Origin: Desarmillaria ectypa
Taxonomy: Eukaryota > Basidiomycota > Agaricomycetes > Agaricales > Physalacriaceae
Length of the DNA stretch: 64,000 bases
Assembly (NCBI GenBank): GCA_030407005.1
Contig: JAUDYN010000003.1
Coordinates: 3,472,001 to 3,536,000, forward strand
Direction of reading: 5' to 3'
In this document: piece after piece, positions 46,267-58,040 of the stretch
Layout of the letters: every line of letters starts with the position of its first letter
How positions within the stretch are numbered: position 1 is the first letter of the stretch
Program-made: the position numbers and the translations under genes
The notes under the pieces: generated by a model
Database searches by the model: none
Told to the model about the DNA's origin: nothing
Seen by the model: the letters and a program-made list of their open reading frames with translations, nothing else

Positions 46267-46895
46267 ACGAGCCTGCGCGGTTACATGGGAGGTTGCTCTG
46301 ATACGCCGTTTTTGCTTTAGATTTTGTTCGACTCATTGTAAGTAACTCACCTATACACGGCTCGTTCGTTGGCATATGGGACCCGGAGCGTCCAGCCTTG
46401 AGCAGATCGTAGAGCGACACGAAAAATCAGAAGGTATGCAGCGGAGATGGTGGTGGTTCGTGATCAAGCCTTTGATCGCCAGGAAAGTCGACCGTTGTGA
46501 GAATTCGAAGAGGGTTCGTGGGAATTTGAAGAATGGACCATGGCCTCGACCTGGTCGATTCCTTCGATTCGATACAAGCACACTTTTCTGCGCCGAGAAT
46601 CTATGGAAACATACTTCTTTTTTTCTTCCGTCTACGGACCGGATCTATTCAGCCCCCAGCAATTGATTGCAACTCCCTCGTGAGTTGTGCACAATGAATT
46701 CCTGGATATCAACCGACCTTTCTTCTAAAATTCTCACTGTCGTACCACTACCGATGGCCTGGATTTGACAGTGACTCTCGCAGTTTCATCATTGCAACCC
46801 ATGATCTATTCAGTTCCAGGCTTGATCTCGACACGTGAACCGTTGGCTATATAACAGACGCCTCTTCCCCGTCATCTCCAGACGTTTCAACAACC
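46267..46895. other. Divergent intergenic region
   Basis: Promoters of the poly(A) polymerase gene (left) and the small basic protein (right). Open stretches lack motifs. Confidence 0.4.
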
Positions 46896-47404
46896 ATGCC
46901 AGAGGTTTCGATACCGCACCCGCCCGCAGGCAAGTCTGTTGTTCATTAATTAGTGGGTCCCAGTGTATGATGACATCATACCATCTTTGCCTGTGTAGTG
47001 AAAGTCGGAGGCCGTCGTCTGTCGCTCTCTGCAAGACATAAGCCACACATTGATACATCGTTAGTACCCACAGTCCTCTCCCCATTGCCTGCTCACTCTC
47101 TGTTTGAAGGACGACAGAACCAACACCGGCCAGGGCCGTCGACGACACCGTTTTGGACTACCCAAGGCCAACAGGACCTCCCGCTACGGGCGAAGAAAGA
47201 CATGATCCGCACCACCAGGAGGAGCTGCCGCCGAAGAAAGACAAGAAGCAGCATGGTTTTCTCGAGTACGAGAAGAAGATGAGGGAGTTTGCACACAACA
47301 AGGCCGAGGCTAATCGGCCCACGAGGGATGTTCAGCCTGAGCATAAGGGCTTTGGAGCGGGTGGGAGGATCGCTCAGCCCGGAGGAAGAAGTGTTGATAT
47401 TTGA
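46896..47404 (+). CDS. Hypothetical small basic hydrophilic protein with a GC-AG intron
   Basis: Function not known. ATG 46896 (MPEVSIPHPPA), then an intron with a GC donor (gcaagt at 46930) and AG acceptor, VKVGGRRLSLSARHKPHIDT, a second GT-AG intron, and STTEPTPARAVDDTVLDYPR with PTGPPATGEERHDPHHQEEL. The C-terminal part PPKKDKKQHGFLEYEKKMRE and FAHNKAEANRPTRDVQPEHK ends GAGGRIAQPGGRSVDI. About 125 residues, strongly charged and probably disordered, with no signal peptide or membrane helix. All joins keep phase only if the GC donor is used, which supports it. Confidence 0.65.
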
Positions 47405-47786
47405 GCGGCGGCGGGTCTGAAGCTAAGCAGGAAGTGTACGATTATTGCGTGGACGCAATCAGTGTCGTAATATTGTATTTTAGTTCCCTCGAACGTGATA
47501 TTTTGAAAGCCAGTCTTAGTGAACGCAATGATATTTCGTTCGAATTCTAAAGACGAGTTTTTGATGGCGGTAAGGTACTTCGGACATTAACTAAAGAATG
47601 AAGAAACGATGCAGATCTAATTTAAATCTAAATTAAAGGGACTTCTACTGTGATGGGATAAGAAACAAGAACAAAGTATGGAGAAGAGGCTCCGACCAGC
47701 AAGGAATGAATGGTGGATAAACAATGTAGGTTATTTTGGGTAAACACAAAGGAATATGGTCGGAGATGAGTGAATGAAAAGGCAGA
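47405..47786. other. Convergent intergenic region
   Basis: 3' flanks of two convergent genes. No supported feature. Confidence 0.4.
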
Positions 47787-49145
47787 TCAGGATTTCTGCC
47801 CAGTTGCCTTATGACTAATCTCCACTTCCTCCCATTGAGCTTCGGCATCATCGCTGTACACCCCATGGGAGCTTGTCTGAGCATGCTCAGGCTCATCTGT
47901 TTGCTCTACCTGAGCTTCAGGATCATCATTGAGGTTGATACTGAACATAGAATCCTGCTGAGTGCTTGTCTGACTTTGACCTTGCCCGAAGTGGAGTGAA
48001 GACACAATGCTGCCATCCGATGAGTCGTCAGGGTGAGCATGGCCTGCGGCAACACGTCCAACAAGGATTGTTGGTGCAACCCCCTAGCATGAAGTTTTAT
48101 TCACATATGAAAATATTGAAGAATAATAGATATTTCCATACCCTTGCAATTGCTGCTAGGATGTCAAGGTAGTCTATTCCCCAGTCACCATTGCTAGCAG
48201 AGCAGGCCATATAGAGGATCAAACATATAGAATAAAGAGCAGAAGATTCCACCAAAACTTCAATGATATGCCGATAGGCTCTGAATCTACCTCTTGCTCC
48301 ACTGTTTGTCCATCCTACACTTAGAATACGGTAGATGATGAGAAAAGTGCACCATAATGTTGTTGCTAGAGTGAATGATGCATAAAGTATCAGATTGAGT
48401 GCACCACTGGCAGAGGCATTTCCATCTGTAAACACCAGGTGTATATCTATAATTTTGAACACTAGACTGAATTGTAAGTCAAAGAAAGCAATAGAAGAAA
48501 TGGATGATTTACCAATACCAGAGACTAAACAAAGACTGGGAGGTGCAATAATTAAGTAGTGCTTTCCCCAGACTATCCAGCAGCGCCAAATCTAGAGTTT
48601 GAATGGAAGTAAGCTATAATCAAAGTTTTCATTATCATTGTACACATACCATGGCAGAGTCAGTAAGAATGTTACAGATAATGCCTGTAGTACCTAGCCC
48701 TACTGAATTAAGAGTATTGTCATCTCTAGTAGCCCATAGATATCTGGTCCAGATATTTTGTCCATGGAAGGTAAATCTAGAGGATATAAGTGGCCAACTT
48801 AGGATAGAATTAACAGAAGTTGCAATGTAGATAAGTATAATAACCACAATCATAGCTTGTCCAATGTGCTGAGATTTGCTACTATCTGAGACATTCATTT
48901 TAGCTCTGATAACATAATAGACATGACATACACTTACAGATATTCCTCATGGTAACAGCAAAAATACCTGTGTATATACCTATATGTGTTCAGAATTAGA
49001 TGCTAAGATTCTAATTTCAATAGATATGCTCACCAAATAATAGAGAACATAGTATCAATGAATTCAAAGAATTGTCAAAATACTTTGTCAAATAAGCTAT
49101 ATCACTATTGGTAAGATCCATTGGGATATCAGTCTGAGTAGCCAT
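47787..49145 (-). CDS. Polytopic membrane protein family, copy A (intact)
   Basis: Agaricomycete-type multi-pass membrane protein with no assigned function. ATG 49145 (MATQTDIPMDLTNSDIAYLT) then NSLILCSLLFGIYTGIFAVT. Helices follow in HIGQAMIVVIILIYIATSVN, GLGTTGIICNILTDSAM joined by an intron to IWRCWIVWGKHYLIIAPPSL, LNLILYASFTLATTLWCTFL, YRHIIEVLVESSALYSICLI, and the segment IARGVAPTILVG. The hydrophilic tail (GQSQTSTQQDSMFSINLNDD) ends at 47787. About seven helices; the DSAM|IWRCW.VWG and IIEVLVESSALY motifs are shared with copies B and C. All introns keep phase. The sequence is visibly A+T richer than neighbouring genes, yet shows no stop, so repeat-induced mutation is unlikely. Confidence 0.7.
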
Positions 49146-51156
49146 TGGAGACTTGCAGAGAAAGGGTAATATCAAATGGGGAGATGGACTTGTGAATATA
49201 GCACTATATTCCTTATAATATAGGACATTACAGCTGGAATGTTTCTATGCTGTTGAAACAGATTCAAGCCATGGAGAGAACATCATCTTTAATGTCATGG
49301 TGAAAAGAAAATCTGATAGCCTCAGTTTCGTTGTTAAATTATTCAAGATCCACTGATGTCTTGCAACTTGATTGTAGCCAAAGGAAGGAAGGGCACGGAT
49401 ATAGAGATGACTTGTAACAATCAGCCTAGCCATCTTGTTGAGCACTGTCATAGTGACGAGCAGAACAGCCAGTATAAATCAATCACACCGGATATGAGTT
49501 TCCAGTAGATGAGATGTCAAAGTGAAAACACATCTTTACATCGAGAGATTCAGGGCACATCAACTTGAGAATCCAGAGATCGTGTATTCTAGAAGCTTTT
49601 CAAGTCGGACGAACAAAGCAACCGAGTCGCCTCCAATGGCCGCAGATGTGAGGAGCTTGATTGATCATCATGCATCACGCTCCACCGTCGACTCAATGCT
49701 ATGATTCTATCACGAATTTGAACAGGGGGATAATCATCGAGGTCATCACAACGACAACGTGTTAATCACGTTCGACCTCTGCTATGTTTCGGGTTATCAT
49801 CCGCATGCACAACAGTTTGCGAGTACTAGCTTCAGAAACGGAAGATGAATTCATGGCCTCGTGTAAATGCCGAAACGACTAGCGTGTTACGTTAATGAAC
49901 GATCACGTTGGTATTATAGTTGCTGTTCTAGGTAGTTAAGCGACAACTGAGAAGAGAATGAGTACAGTTGTACCTCGAGTTTGTCACATTTGGTTAATTC
50001 ATCGTATAGCCTGATCTTCAGTCCTGGTGTTATCTTCGCAAGGCCGTACCGTTGGCATAGCACTTTGAACTGATATAGCCGCATCGTAGAGTCACGGTGT
50101 CGAAGTGCATGAGTCGCAAGATAAATGAGCTTTTGTGACCCTCCGAAAAGCACACACGTCGAAGAGACGATATCAGTCTGCAGAAATGATTGCTTGGAAA
50201 GAAAATGGAAAAAGTTCGAGGCAAGGGTTTACTGCTGTAGCTTCTCCACAAGGTTTTGATAACTGGGAAAGCCGAGGACGTCATAGAATTCAGCAGTCAG
50301 ATGAACGCAGCCAGCGGGAAGTTTCGTTCCATCTTCCCTGCCTCCAGAGAAAGCACTGGCATGAACACCACTACTCCTGAACCTCCTCAAGAGTACAGCC
50401 AGACCATATAACACGAAGGAAATACGTCAGATGGTGCAAGGTCGTGTAGTTTTCCGGAAAACACAAAGCAGTTGGGTATCAGTAGGAGAAACGGACATAT
50501 AATGGGCCATTCCAGAGAAAGTGCGGGTCTACTGAGAGAGGATACTGTTTGTTATAGGAGTGTGACGGATTATTTGAGCGGCCGGTTTTGGTCGTAGCGC
50601 TGGAGAGCCAGGGTCATTTTAATCCACCAGCAGTGGCAGTGCATGATGATCCCACCTCTTCCTCTCGACATCGTTGGACGCGATACGCGTATTCCCTATC
50701 CATGACAGCCTAGTTCAGGCAACGGCAAGGTGACGCAAAGGGCGCCGAAGAGATACTAGGCAGCATATAATATCGTTATCCATGAAGATAGCCGACTCTC
50801 AGTCTCCACAACCTTGTGCTTGTACCTCATCACAGGTCCGTGAAGACTTCAATGTCGAACATACTGGAACTCGATATATTTCTGTAACGGCGGCCTGCGT
50901 ACCCCACGAACCCTGGTTCTCTTTCCATGTCTCTGTACGATGAATGGGGGGATTCGTGGATTGCCTGTAGTTGCATAGGTACGCGTAGCCTTACTTCTCG
51001 GACTGATTCTCACTGATACATCATTGACTCCCCTAGTGTTCACGGAAAAATATACGCGATACAATACACATTCTTCTCTTCTTTTTTCCATGACGCGATT
51101 TCCTTTGCTGCCTATAAGTACGACGCATCCAACACCAACATATCTCATCAGTTCCA
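49146..51156. other. Long gene-poor stretch
   Basis: About 2 kb with no supported gene, RNA or element. The final 60 bases carry the TATA-like GCCTATAA shared with the 31 kb secreted-protein promoter. Confidence 0.4.
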
Positions 51157-51877
51157 ATGTTATACGGTTTCTTCTTCCTCTCTGTTCTTGCCTTTGTATG
51201 TGGTGCCCCCACCTCATCGACTGGGATTCTCATTGACGCTCTGGGCGGCCTGGTCTCTAATATCAGTGTCACCATGACCTTATGCTTTTTCACTGGCACC
51301 CCTTCGTCAATAACTGACATTCGTGTGGCTAGAATCTCTCGTTACAAACCTCGCAGAGTACGTCTCGCTCCTCACATTCATCTCCACTCAATCTAGTCTC
51401 TCGTTCAACGGTATGCTCTTTCCCTTCCCTTCCCTATCTAATGGTGCTAACGGGCAATAGTCACCAACACATTCCTCTTTGAGATTACCTTCAACCACAT
51501 TGTCTCCGTCGGCATCAACACCACTGAGTACATCTCCTTCGACCATACATTTGAGGATCCCATCGTCGTCCCAATCCTGGGCACAGCCTATTCTGGTGTC
51601 ATCGAGGACATGGCACTCCCTCAGGGCGGGTTGGACAGGCTGGACATAGTTTCTCTAGGACATCGACCTGATCAATCTGAATGTATACATGAAGTAGGTA
51701 TATAGGGCACGCGGTGATAATCAGGTGTTGACGGTGAATTCATGTAGGGAAACAACGATTAATGGACAGTTGGGTATTCTGGTGAACGCCACGGGACTTA
51801 CGCAAGAGGATGTTCCCACTACGCGTGTATTCCAAACCATCCCTTCTTGTTACTTCGAGCTCATGTTCCTTTGGTAG
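51157..51877 (+). pseudogene. Small secreted protein, copy 2 (frameshifted)
   Basis: Paralogue of the gene at 31145. Signal peptide MLYGFFFLSVLAFVCGAPTS, then LVSNISVTMTL, an intron, TNLAD, an intron, LSFN joined to VTNTFLFEITFNHIVSVGIN, TTEYISFDHTFEDPIVVPIL and YSGVIEDMALPQGGLDRLDI. After VSLG, around 51660, the frame breaks: the expected DLINLNVYM continues in a neighbouring frame. Family text then resumes as TTINGQLGILVNATGLTQED up to PTT. The last exon lacks the canonical donor used by copy 1 and runs to a stop at 51877. Probably a pseudogene, though an assembly indel is possible. Confidence 0.6.
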
Positions 51878-53135
51878 CTATGATACTCCTTTTGACAAGC
51901 AGGATTCTTCGTGATGTGTTGTCTCCCTACTCATTGTTTTTCGTGCACTACAAGTTCCATAAACAGTGGTATCAGTTTTTCATCTTCTGAAGCTGTCGAT
52001 GAGGATTCTATTTATTTGTTCGCCCTTTGTACGGCCTCGATCTAGCGCCGGGCGGTCATAACTGCAACTTTCTTCAGTCGGCGCTCTGGAGTTATTATCT
52101 CTACAGTCCCTCCAATATTGATCTGCCAAAGATTCGAGAAGTGTTGTAACTATTGCAGTGGGAGGCTTGCTGAGTAGAGAATACTAAATTGTTAGCTACT
52201 AGAGCTCGAGACGAGCTCCTTAAATACTACAGAATGTATCTAGAATGTTCTACTAAAGTACCTAATTATATCCTAGTATCGTGCCAAATTGATGGTACCG
52301 AAGGTTCGGGAATCTTCTGGCACATGCTTGAAGTTGCAAATCCTAACAAGAAGAGAGTGGCTTTTGGAAATCACAACGAATGTCGGGACACTGATGTTTT
52401 AGGTCTAGGTCCGTTTATCTAACCACCGCTGTCCATATGCTGATAGATCCACAACAGCCATTCGCTCACCCGTGTCAATCTTTCAGGATTAAACAACACC
52501 GCCTCCGTCGACAGAGCACATTGGTCAAGCTGTGAATAGACTTCGCTTTTACTATTAACCTTTACAGGCTCAGATAGATGGCATACATATGAGGAGCTAC
52601 CAGGGCCCTTCTTGGTCTGTCTCATGCTAGTTTGTATAGCCATATGGGCCTGCGCTGAGACTTGAGCGTATGTTAGGAAGTGAGAGATGGCAACAGACAA
52701 TTGAGCGGTAAGCATCTGTATCATGATTCATATGCGATCATCTCCACCCCGATTGTCATACAGTGCGGAGATGCTGGGCTAAGATGCATGTTCCCGACAC
52801 CTAGATAGGGTAAATCACACGCAAATCAGGACCATGCCCGACACTGAGGGACTGCCCCATCGTTCAATTGCGTCCTCATTCCGAACGAGCGGGATACTTA
52901 CTATTAAACTTTACAGGAAACTACCAAAGCCGTTGTTTCGTATGAGCATGATCCCCTGATCTACGTGCCCATCATGATTCTCGTCATCGAGGGCTTTTCG
53001 CTGCTGTGGTCATATATATACTTCATCAAGAGAAGGATGACTGATAATCATCATCGAGCGCCTCATCCGCAACATACTCTATATAATTGAGCCCGTGCAG
53101 TATGGTCCTCACGAGCCATTCCTCCTCCCTTCACT
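51878..53135. other. Gene-poor stretch
   Basis: Open pieces at 52189-52422 and 52419-52724 have no recognisable product. A hydrophobic stretch near 52965-53030 (PIMILVIEGFSLLWSYIYF) may be a single membrane helix from a decayed gene. Confidence 0.35.
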
Positions 53136-54419
53136 ATGCAGACGGGTTTCCCACCAGGTCTTACCGATGCCGATAAAGCAAAGATCCTTTTTCATATTGG
53201 CTGCGAGACGGACAGAGTGATCCTCAGCTTTTTCTTACAAGGTATGTACGCGTCCACCAACAGCAGGGATGCTTCGATCCTAATTTACACTCTCCTAGGC
53301 TTGTACACCGGTGTCATCGCCGTCGCCTTGTGGAATATCTGTGAATCGTCCCCGCATAGTCCCACTTGAACCAAAATCTTAAACCCTGCAGATATGCACA
53401 AATCCCGACCGATCGGGCCACCTATGATAATCGTCATCGTCGTCCTCTACATAATTACCTTTGCAAGTATATCCCTCGACTGGTTGATCGTGCGCACAGC
53501 GCTGATCGATAATGGGATGAATATTTGGACGACGTTTATGAATTTTGAGCATCCTCTGAGGTGGATTACGGTGGTGACGGGTATTTTCGGGGTTATTTGC
53601 ACTGTACTTGTTGACGCTACGATGGTGAGAGCCATGTGTTCATTCATATAATCGTTTTCAACTTATGGTTTAGATCTGGAGGTGCTGGCTGGTCTGGGGA
53701 CGACACTGGCAAGTTGTGCTTCTCCCTACGCTCTGTCTGGTTGCTGCTATAGGTGCGGTAGGCTCATCTCTTCCCCTACAACCCACTTCACCGAAGATAC
53801 AGTGCTCAAAATCATCGTAACATGCCAACAGTACGCCCAGGTAAAAAGTTACTATCACTATCTAGTGATCTATGCCTCTCTATCTCTGGTTACAATACTA
53901 TGGTGCACCTTGCTTATGATCTACCGTGTTTTGACTGTTGCGCAAGCGTTGGATGGCGCCAGGGCCTACCGCCGCTTCATTGAAGTCTTGGTCGAATCTT
54001 CAGCCCTGTATGCTGTAACCTTGATTTTGTATGTGGTATTCTTTGCACGCGGTAGTGACACGCTCTACTACCTTGATGCCATAAACGGGGTCACAAAAGT
54101 ATGCTTTTTTTTTTACTAGCTTGGAAGGTGGATTAACGGACGGTGATTGTAGGGCATCGCCCCGACGCTGCTTGTGGGGCGCGTCGCAGCGGGCCATGCT
54201 CGCGCGGATGATTCCTGGAAAGGAAGTGTGATAACTTCGTCACTGCGTTTCGGGCAGGATAAGACTGGGAATAGCACCGACGAATATTCTATGGCGGCCG
54301 ACGATGACATCGAAGCTCAGTCGGGGAGGGAAAGTGATAGTCGCGTGGATGAACAGGAGGAGTGCAGTGATAAAACAGAGAATCGGTCGGAAGAAGCTAT
54401 CATGGAACTGAAGCGTTGA
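53136..54419 (+). CDS. Polytopic membrane protein family, copy B (intact)
   Basis: Same family as copy A, opposite strand. ATG 53136 (MQTGFPPGLTDADKAKILFH) then LSFFLQ, an intron, GLYTGVIAVALWNI, an intron and MHKSRPIGPPMIIVIVVLYI. Further text: ITVVTGIFGVICTVLVDATM joined to IWRCWLVWGRHWQVVLLPTL, YLVIYASLSLVTILWCTLLM, AYRRFIEVLVESSALYAVTL, and after the last intron GIAPTLLVGRVAAGHARADD. The tail is acidic and serine-rich (STDEYSMAADDDIEAQSGRE), ending MELKR at 54419. Intron positions match copy A. No lesion visible. Base composition is more balanced than copy A. Function unknown; the conserved RxxEVLVESSALY helix suggests a family-specific fold. Confidence 0.72.
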
Positions 54420-57229
54420 GATTTTTGACGAACAACGTTGTATTTGTTTATTTTTTCAGTACCTACTTTGTTGTATTTAGATGTATGTGTTTGGATATGC
54501 GTCCGCGGTGCGTCAAGCAGGGAGGACACTGCAAGGGATGGGTCTCGCTCGTGGCGTTTCCGCAGAAAGGGCCGCCTCTTGAAGCAACGAAGGAGGCATT
54601 GCATGACGGTGAGACGAGGCAGCGACGCCAATGGTAGATTGTATCGAGCGGGGTATAGGGTGCGTCGACTGTATTGTATTTGGAGAATGTCTACGTGCAT
54701 GTCACTGGCGTAAAAGGACTGGCGTGTTTAGAATCATCCGAAGGCGGCGTAGAGTTGACCATTACTGCTACGATGTATTGAGTTCTGACTCTAGAGGCTG
54801 CTCCGAAGGTCTACGAAATATTTACTTCATGCAGATCACGTTTCAGCCTTCCTTAGAACAATAATGGGGACAGAATCATGGTATCGTGTTTGAACTGTTG
54901 ATAGATGAAAAGCGGTATGTAAAGTTCAGTTTTGATTAACTCGAAATACGAGTGGCTGCCGTGCACTCTGCAGACAATCCAGGTATGGGGCAAAAGGATG
55001 TGATGCTCCCGACTTACCGCAAACCATTTAGGGGTGCAGGGAAGGGGGAGACGAAATGCTGATGAGTGTGAAGAACAGCAGATGATACCCCAGTTTGATG
55101 CGTCCTCAAGTAGTGTGGTCCGACATTGCTCGATGATGGTGAAATTTCAAGCTAGTCACCCGGAGCTCTCATTTGGGAACGATCATGCCCAAAGGCGAAG
55201 CGACGGTATCAAGCTTCCTTGCCACCAACGAGATGATCCAACAAGGACTATCGACTTGAGTAGATGCTTATCAGATATTCGTGTTACAACCGCCACATAA
55301 TAATAGCAGTTACCTCGAAATCAACAGATATCATAATAAAGATGGTCTTTGACTCGGGAGCAAAGCTTGTGTTGGGGCTGACGGTTCTCAATCTGGATCC
55401 CTAACGTCATTGAGGGAGCCGTACTCTTGTTGGCGTCGTCGTCGTTAACTCTTGTCAGCATAGAAACAAATATACCAACTGTCTGCTTCGTCAGGCCTTT
55501 AATAGACAAAACATGGAAGCCAAGACAATGACCCTCCTACAACAGAACCTGGATTTGTTAAATCGAAGTATTGAGATAGTCGGGCGGCCTGCGAACACTT
55601 CAGGAACGGGACAAAAGGGTGTATGTGCGGCAGCACCTCAACTGCTAGCTCAGTCGCTTCCAGGAAGTTGTTTTCCATTTCCGATATTCGAGGAGAGTAT
55701 TGGTAGAAGGGGCCTTATCATCATTACCGTGACGCTCTTCTTGACATCATGCAGCAGTGAATAACGAAAAGACGCGGATGTTGGCAAGATTGCTACGACA
55801 ACCACGACTGCAGATAATGCCCCGAAAGACTTCTACCGTGCCTTGTATCTAATAAACCTGGCATCCTGGCTCACTCCCCAAGAAATGCACAGCTAGAGAA
55901 TATATACTCAATATCCTGGAGGATGGTATACGGGTACACTACGCACCGCATATTGAGCCCATCGACCGGGCAGCCACACAATAAAACTATATTCCCATTC
56001 ATATACAATACAATTTATTTCCTCCCCTACTGACTCTGCCTAGGCGAACGAGGTGTGGTCTTTTGCCTCAGTGCCTCTTCGTGTCTACCTCAAGGGTATA
56101 CCCAAGCGAAGTAGCGATATCCCACTTGTATGGTAAGACAGGGTGAGGTCTGGTGAGCTGTCATCGACGAGGCGCTTCCATACTAACACAACCTGACGTT
56201 GGGCCGGATGCTGGCACGACATTGAGAACCTCAGCTGATAATTAACATGCACAACGATAATAACGCAGCATCATGCTTTGCAATGTTCAATATCGTGCCG
56301 TTCGAGTCCGCTGCATGCATTGGTAGACGGTATCCCAAGCATTGTAAGGCCGGTGAAGGATACACTTGTAACGTTGGACCCGTAGGTTGAGGAAGAAGAA
56401 CGACTGAGCGAGAACGGAATGGGGAATTTCCGATGATCACGAGTCTTTCAATGCGTCCAGTGCTTATATCCAGAGCGCTAGGATTATACAAAACTCTTCG
56501 AGTAACGGCATATTAGGCGGGTCATACGACTGTCATGATTATTCTTCCGTAATCCTCCAAGTTGATGTATCGCGGCAATGAGTGATAACGAGCATGCCCC
56601 TCCCACTACATCTTGAGTTGAGTCGAGAGCCGAGGTGCCTAGTCTCATATCTGTCGTTTGCATTGTTCCTGAAAAGTTTACAGAGAGGATGAATTGCGTG
56701 CGGTTTGATATCATAGGACATCAATTGGGATATTTTGCATCTCGCTGCAAAAGATTTATCGATGCATCTATCCAAGGGTGATATTCGTGTACAAATAGAG
56801 ACTGCGCCCTGGCCTCATCATGTTATCTTCCGAAGCAACGACTCTTGGATGGTGACAGGCATCAAGGAGGATCATCTCACGTGCTAACTCTGCTTCACCA
56901 TGGCACCAACAAGTATTTTTGGAGTGTTGTAAAAGAGTGTGAAATAGAGGTTATGAGTGCAGTGGTAAACTACGAGACTTGACCGTGTGAGAAGTGGGGG
57001 AGAATATTAATCTGTTATTAATGGTGTGCTGGTCTGCCCGGTATATATACTACAAGGTGGGTACTTCTAGAATATACTATTATCTACTAGTGTCCATGTC
57101 TGACTCATTGCTGAGTGAGCAGACAGACGATCGAGTCAAGGAGAAGGTGCGCGAAGGTTCGCGCGCTTCAACGTTGCTCCGATTGCCGGATTGCCGTATG
57201 CGGCTGAGCGCGTCTTCAACATGGAGGTA
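54420..57229. other. Long gene-poor stretch
   Basis: About 2.8 kb with only short open pieces and no recognisable domain, RNA or complete element. A TATA-rich segment near 57040 could belong to a decayed LTR, but no partner was found. Confidence 0.4.
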
Positions 57230-57595
57230 TGCGCGCTGAGGATATGTACCATCATCCTCTTAAACACATCCCAGCTCACCCATCGGACCAAATATCTGAG
57301 GATCTTCGAAGCTGGTGACACATCCTTTTTGGCGACGGGTATCACGAGTGCTGTATCTACTATCCTTGTGGACTCTACCATGTTACGTCTGACCTTTTGG
57401 GGAATCCGAGTCCTTACTCCAATCCAAATTCTAGATTTGGCGTTGTTGGATGGTCTGGGGACGGCGCTGGTTGATTACTCTACTTCCTGCTCTCTGCTAC
57501 TGGTAATGCCATCCATATCTTCTCTCTTTTGCTTTAACCCCAGGTTTATTACATTGTTTAAAATCATCTACATACGTCTTGTTTGTTAGAGTTAC
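57230..57595 (+). pseudogene. Polytopic membrane protein family, fragment C
   Basis: A middle portion of the copy A/B family: ATGITSAVSTILVDSTM, a gap in the position of the family intron, then IWRCWMVWGRRWLITLLPAL and, after another gap, FKIIYIRLV. The donor after DSTM reads atg-tt instead of atg-gt. The N-terminal helices and the whole C-terminal half are missing. It is a truncated remnant. Confidence 0.6.
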
Positions 57596-58040
57596 CATAG
57601 GAGCTGGTCTTTGGTAATAATTTTTCTGCCCTTCGATGCTGTATAAGCTTTCTACATATTGGCCGCCGCTGTATATAGCACTCGTAAAGGCTCCTGGCAC
57701 CCAAACTTGTCCCTCCATCCAGGCTAATTATAAGTCATGCCATACATTCCCGTGCTGCACACCCCTCATGCACCCCGACTCTCAAACACTACTCGGATAC
57801 AAAGGGGTGCCATATCAACTACTCCTTTCTCCTGCCCACCGACTCTGCCCATATCTGCACAGACTTAGAGGCAATATCAGTACTACCACTTCCTCTGCCA
57901 ATGATGACGCGTCGCCTAATCAAAAGAATCGATTTTGAGCCAGGACGACATATCAAGATCCCGTGAGTGAGGATCGGAAGTCGTCTGTCGACGACGACGG
58001 GGAGGGAGATGGAAGACGAGTATATGCGAAGAATAGGTGC

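Noticed and set aside
47787..49145. Repeat-induced point mutation as the cause of AT-richness in copy A
   Set aside because: The gene keeps an open, splice-consistent frame with conserved motifs, which RIP would have destroyed.
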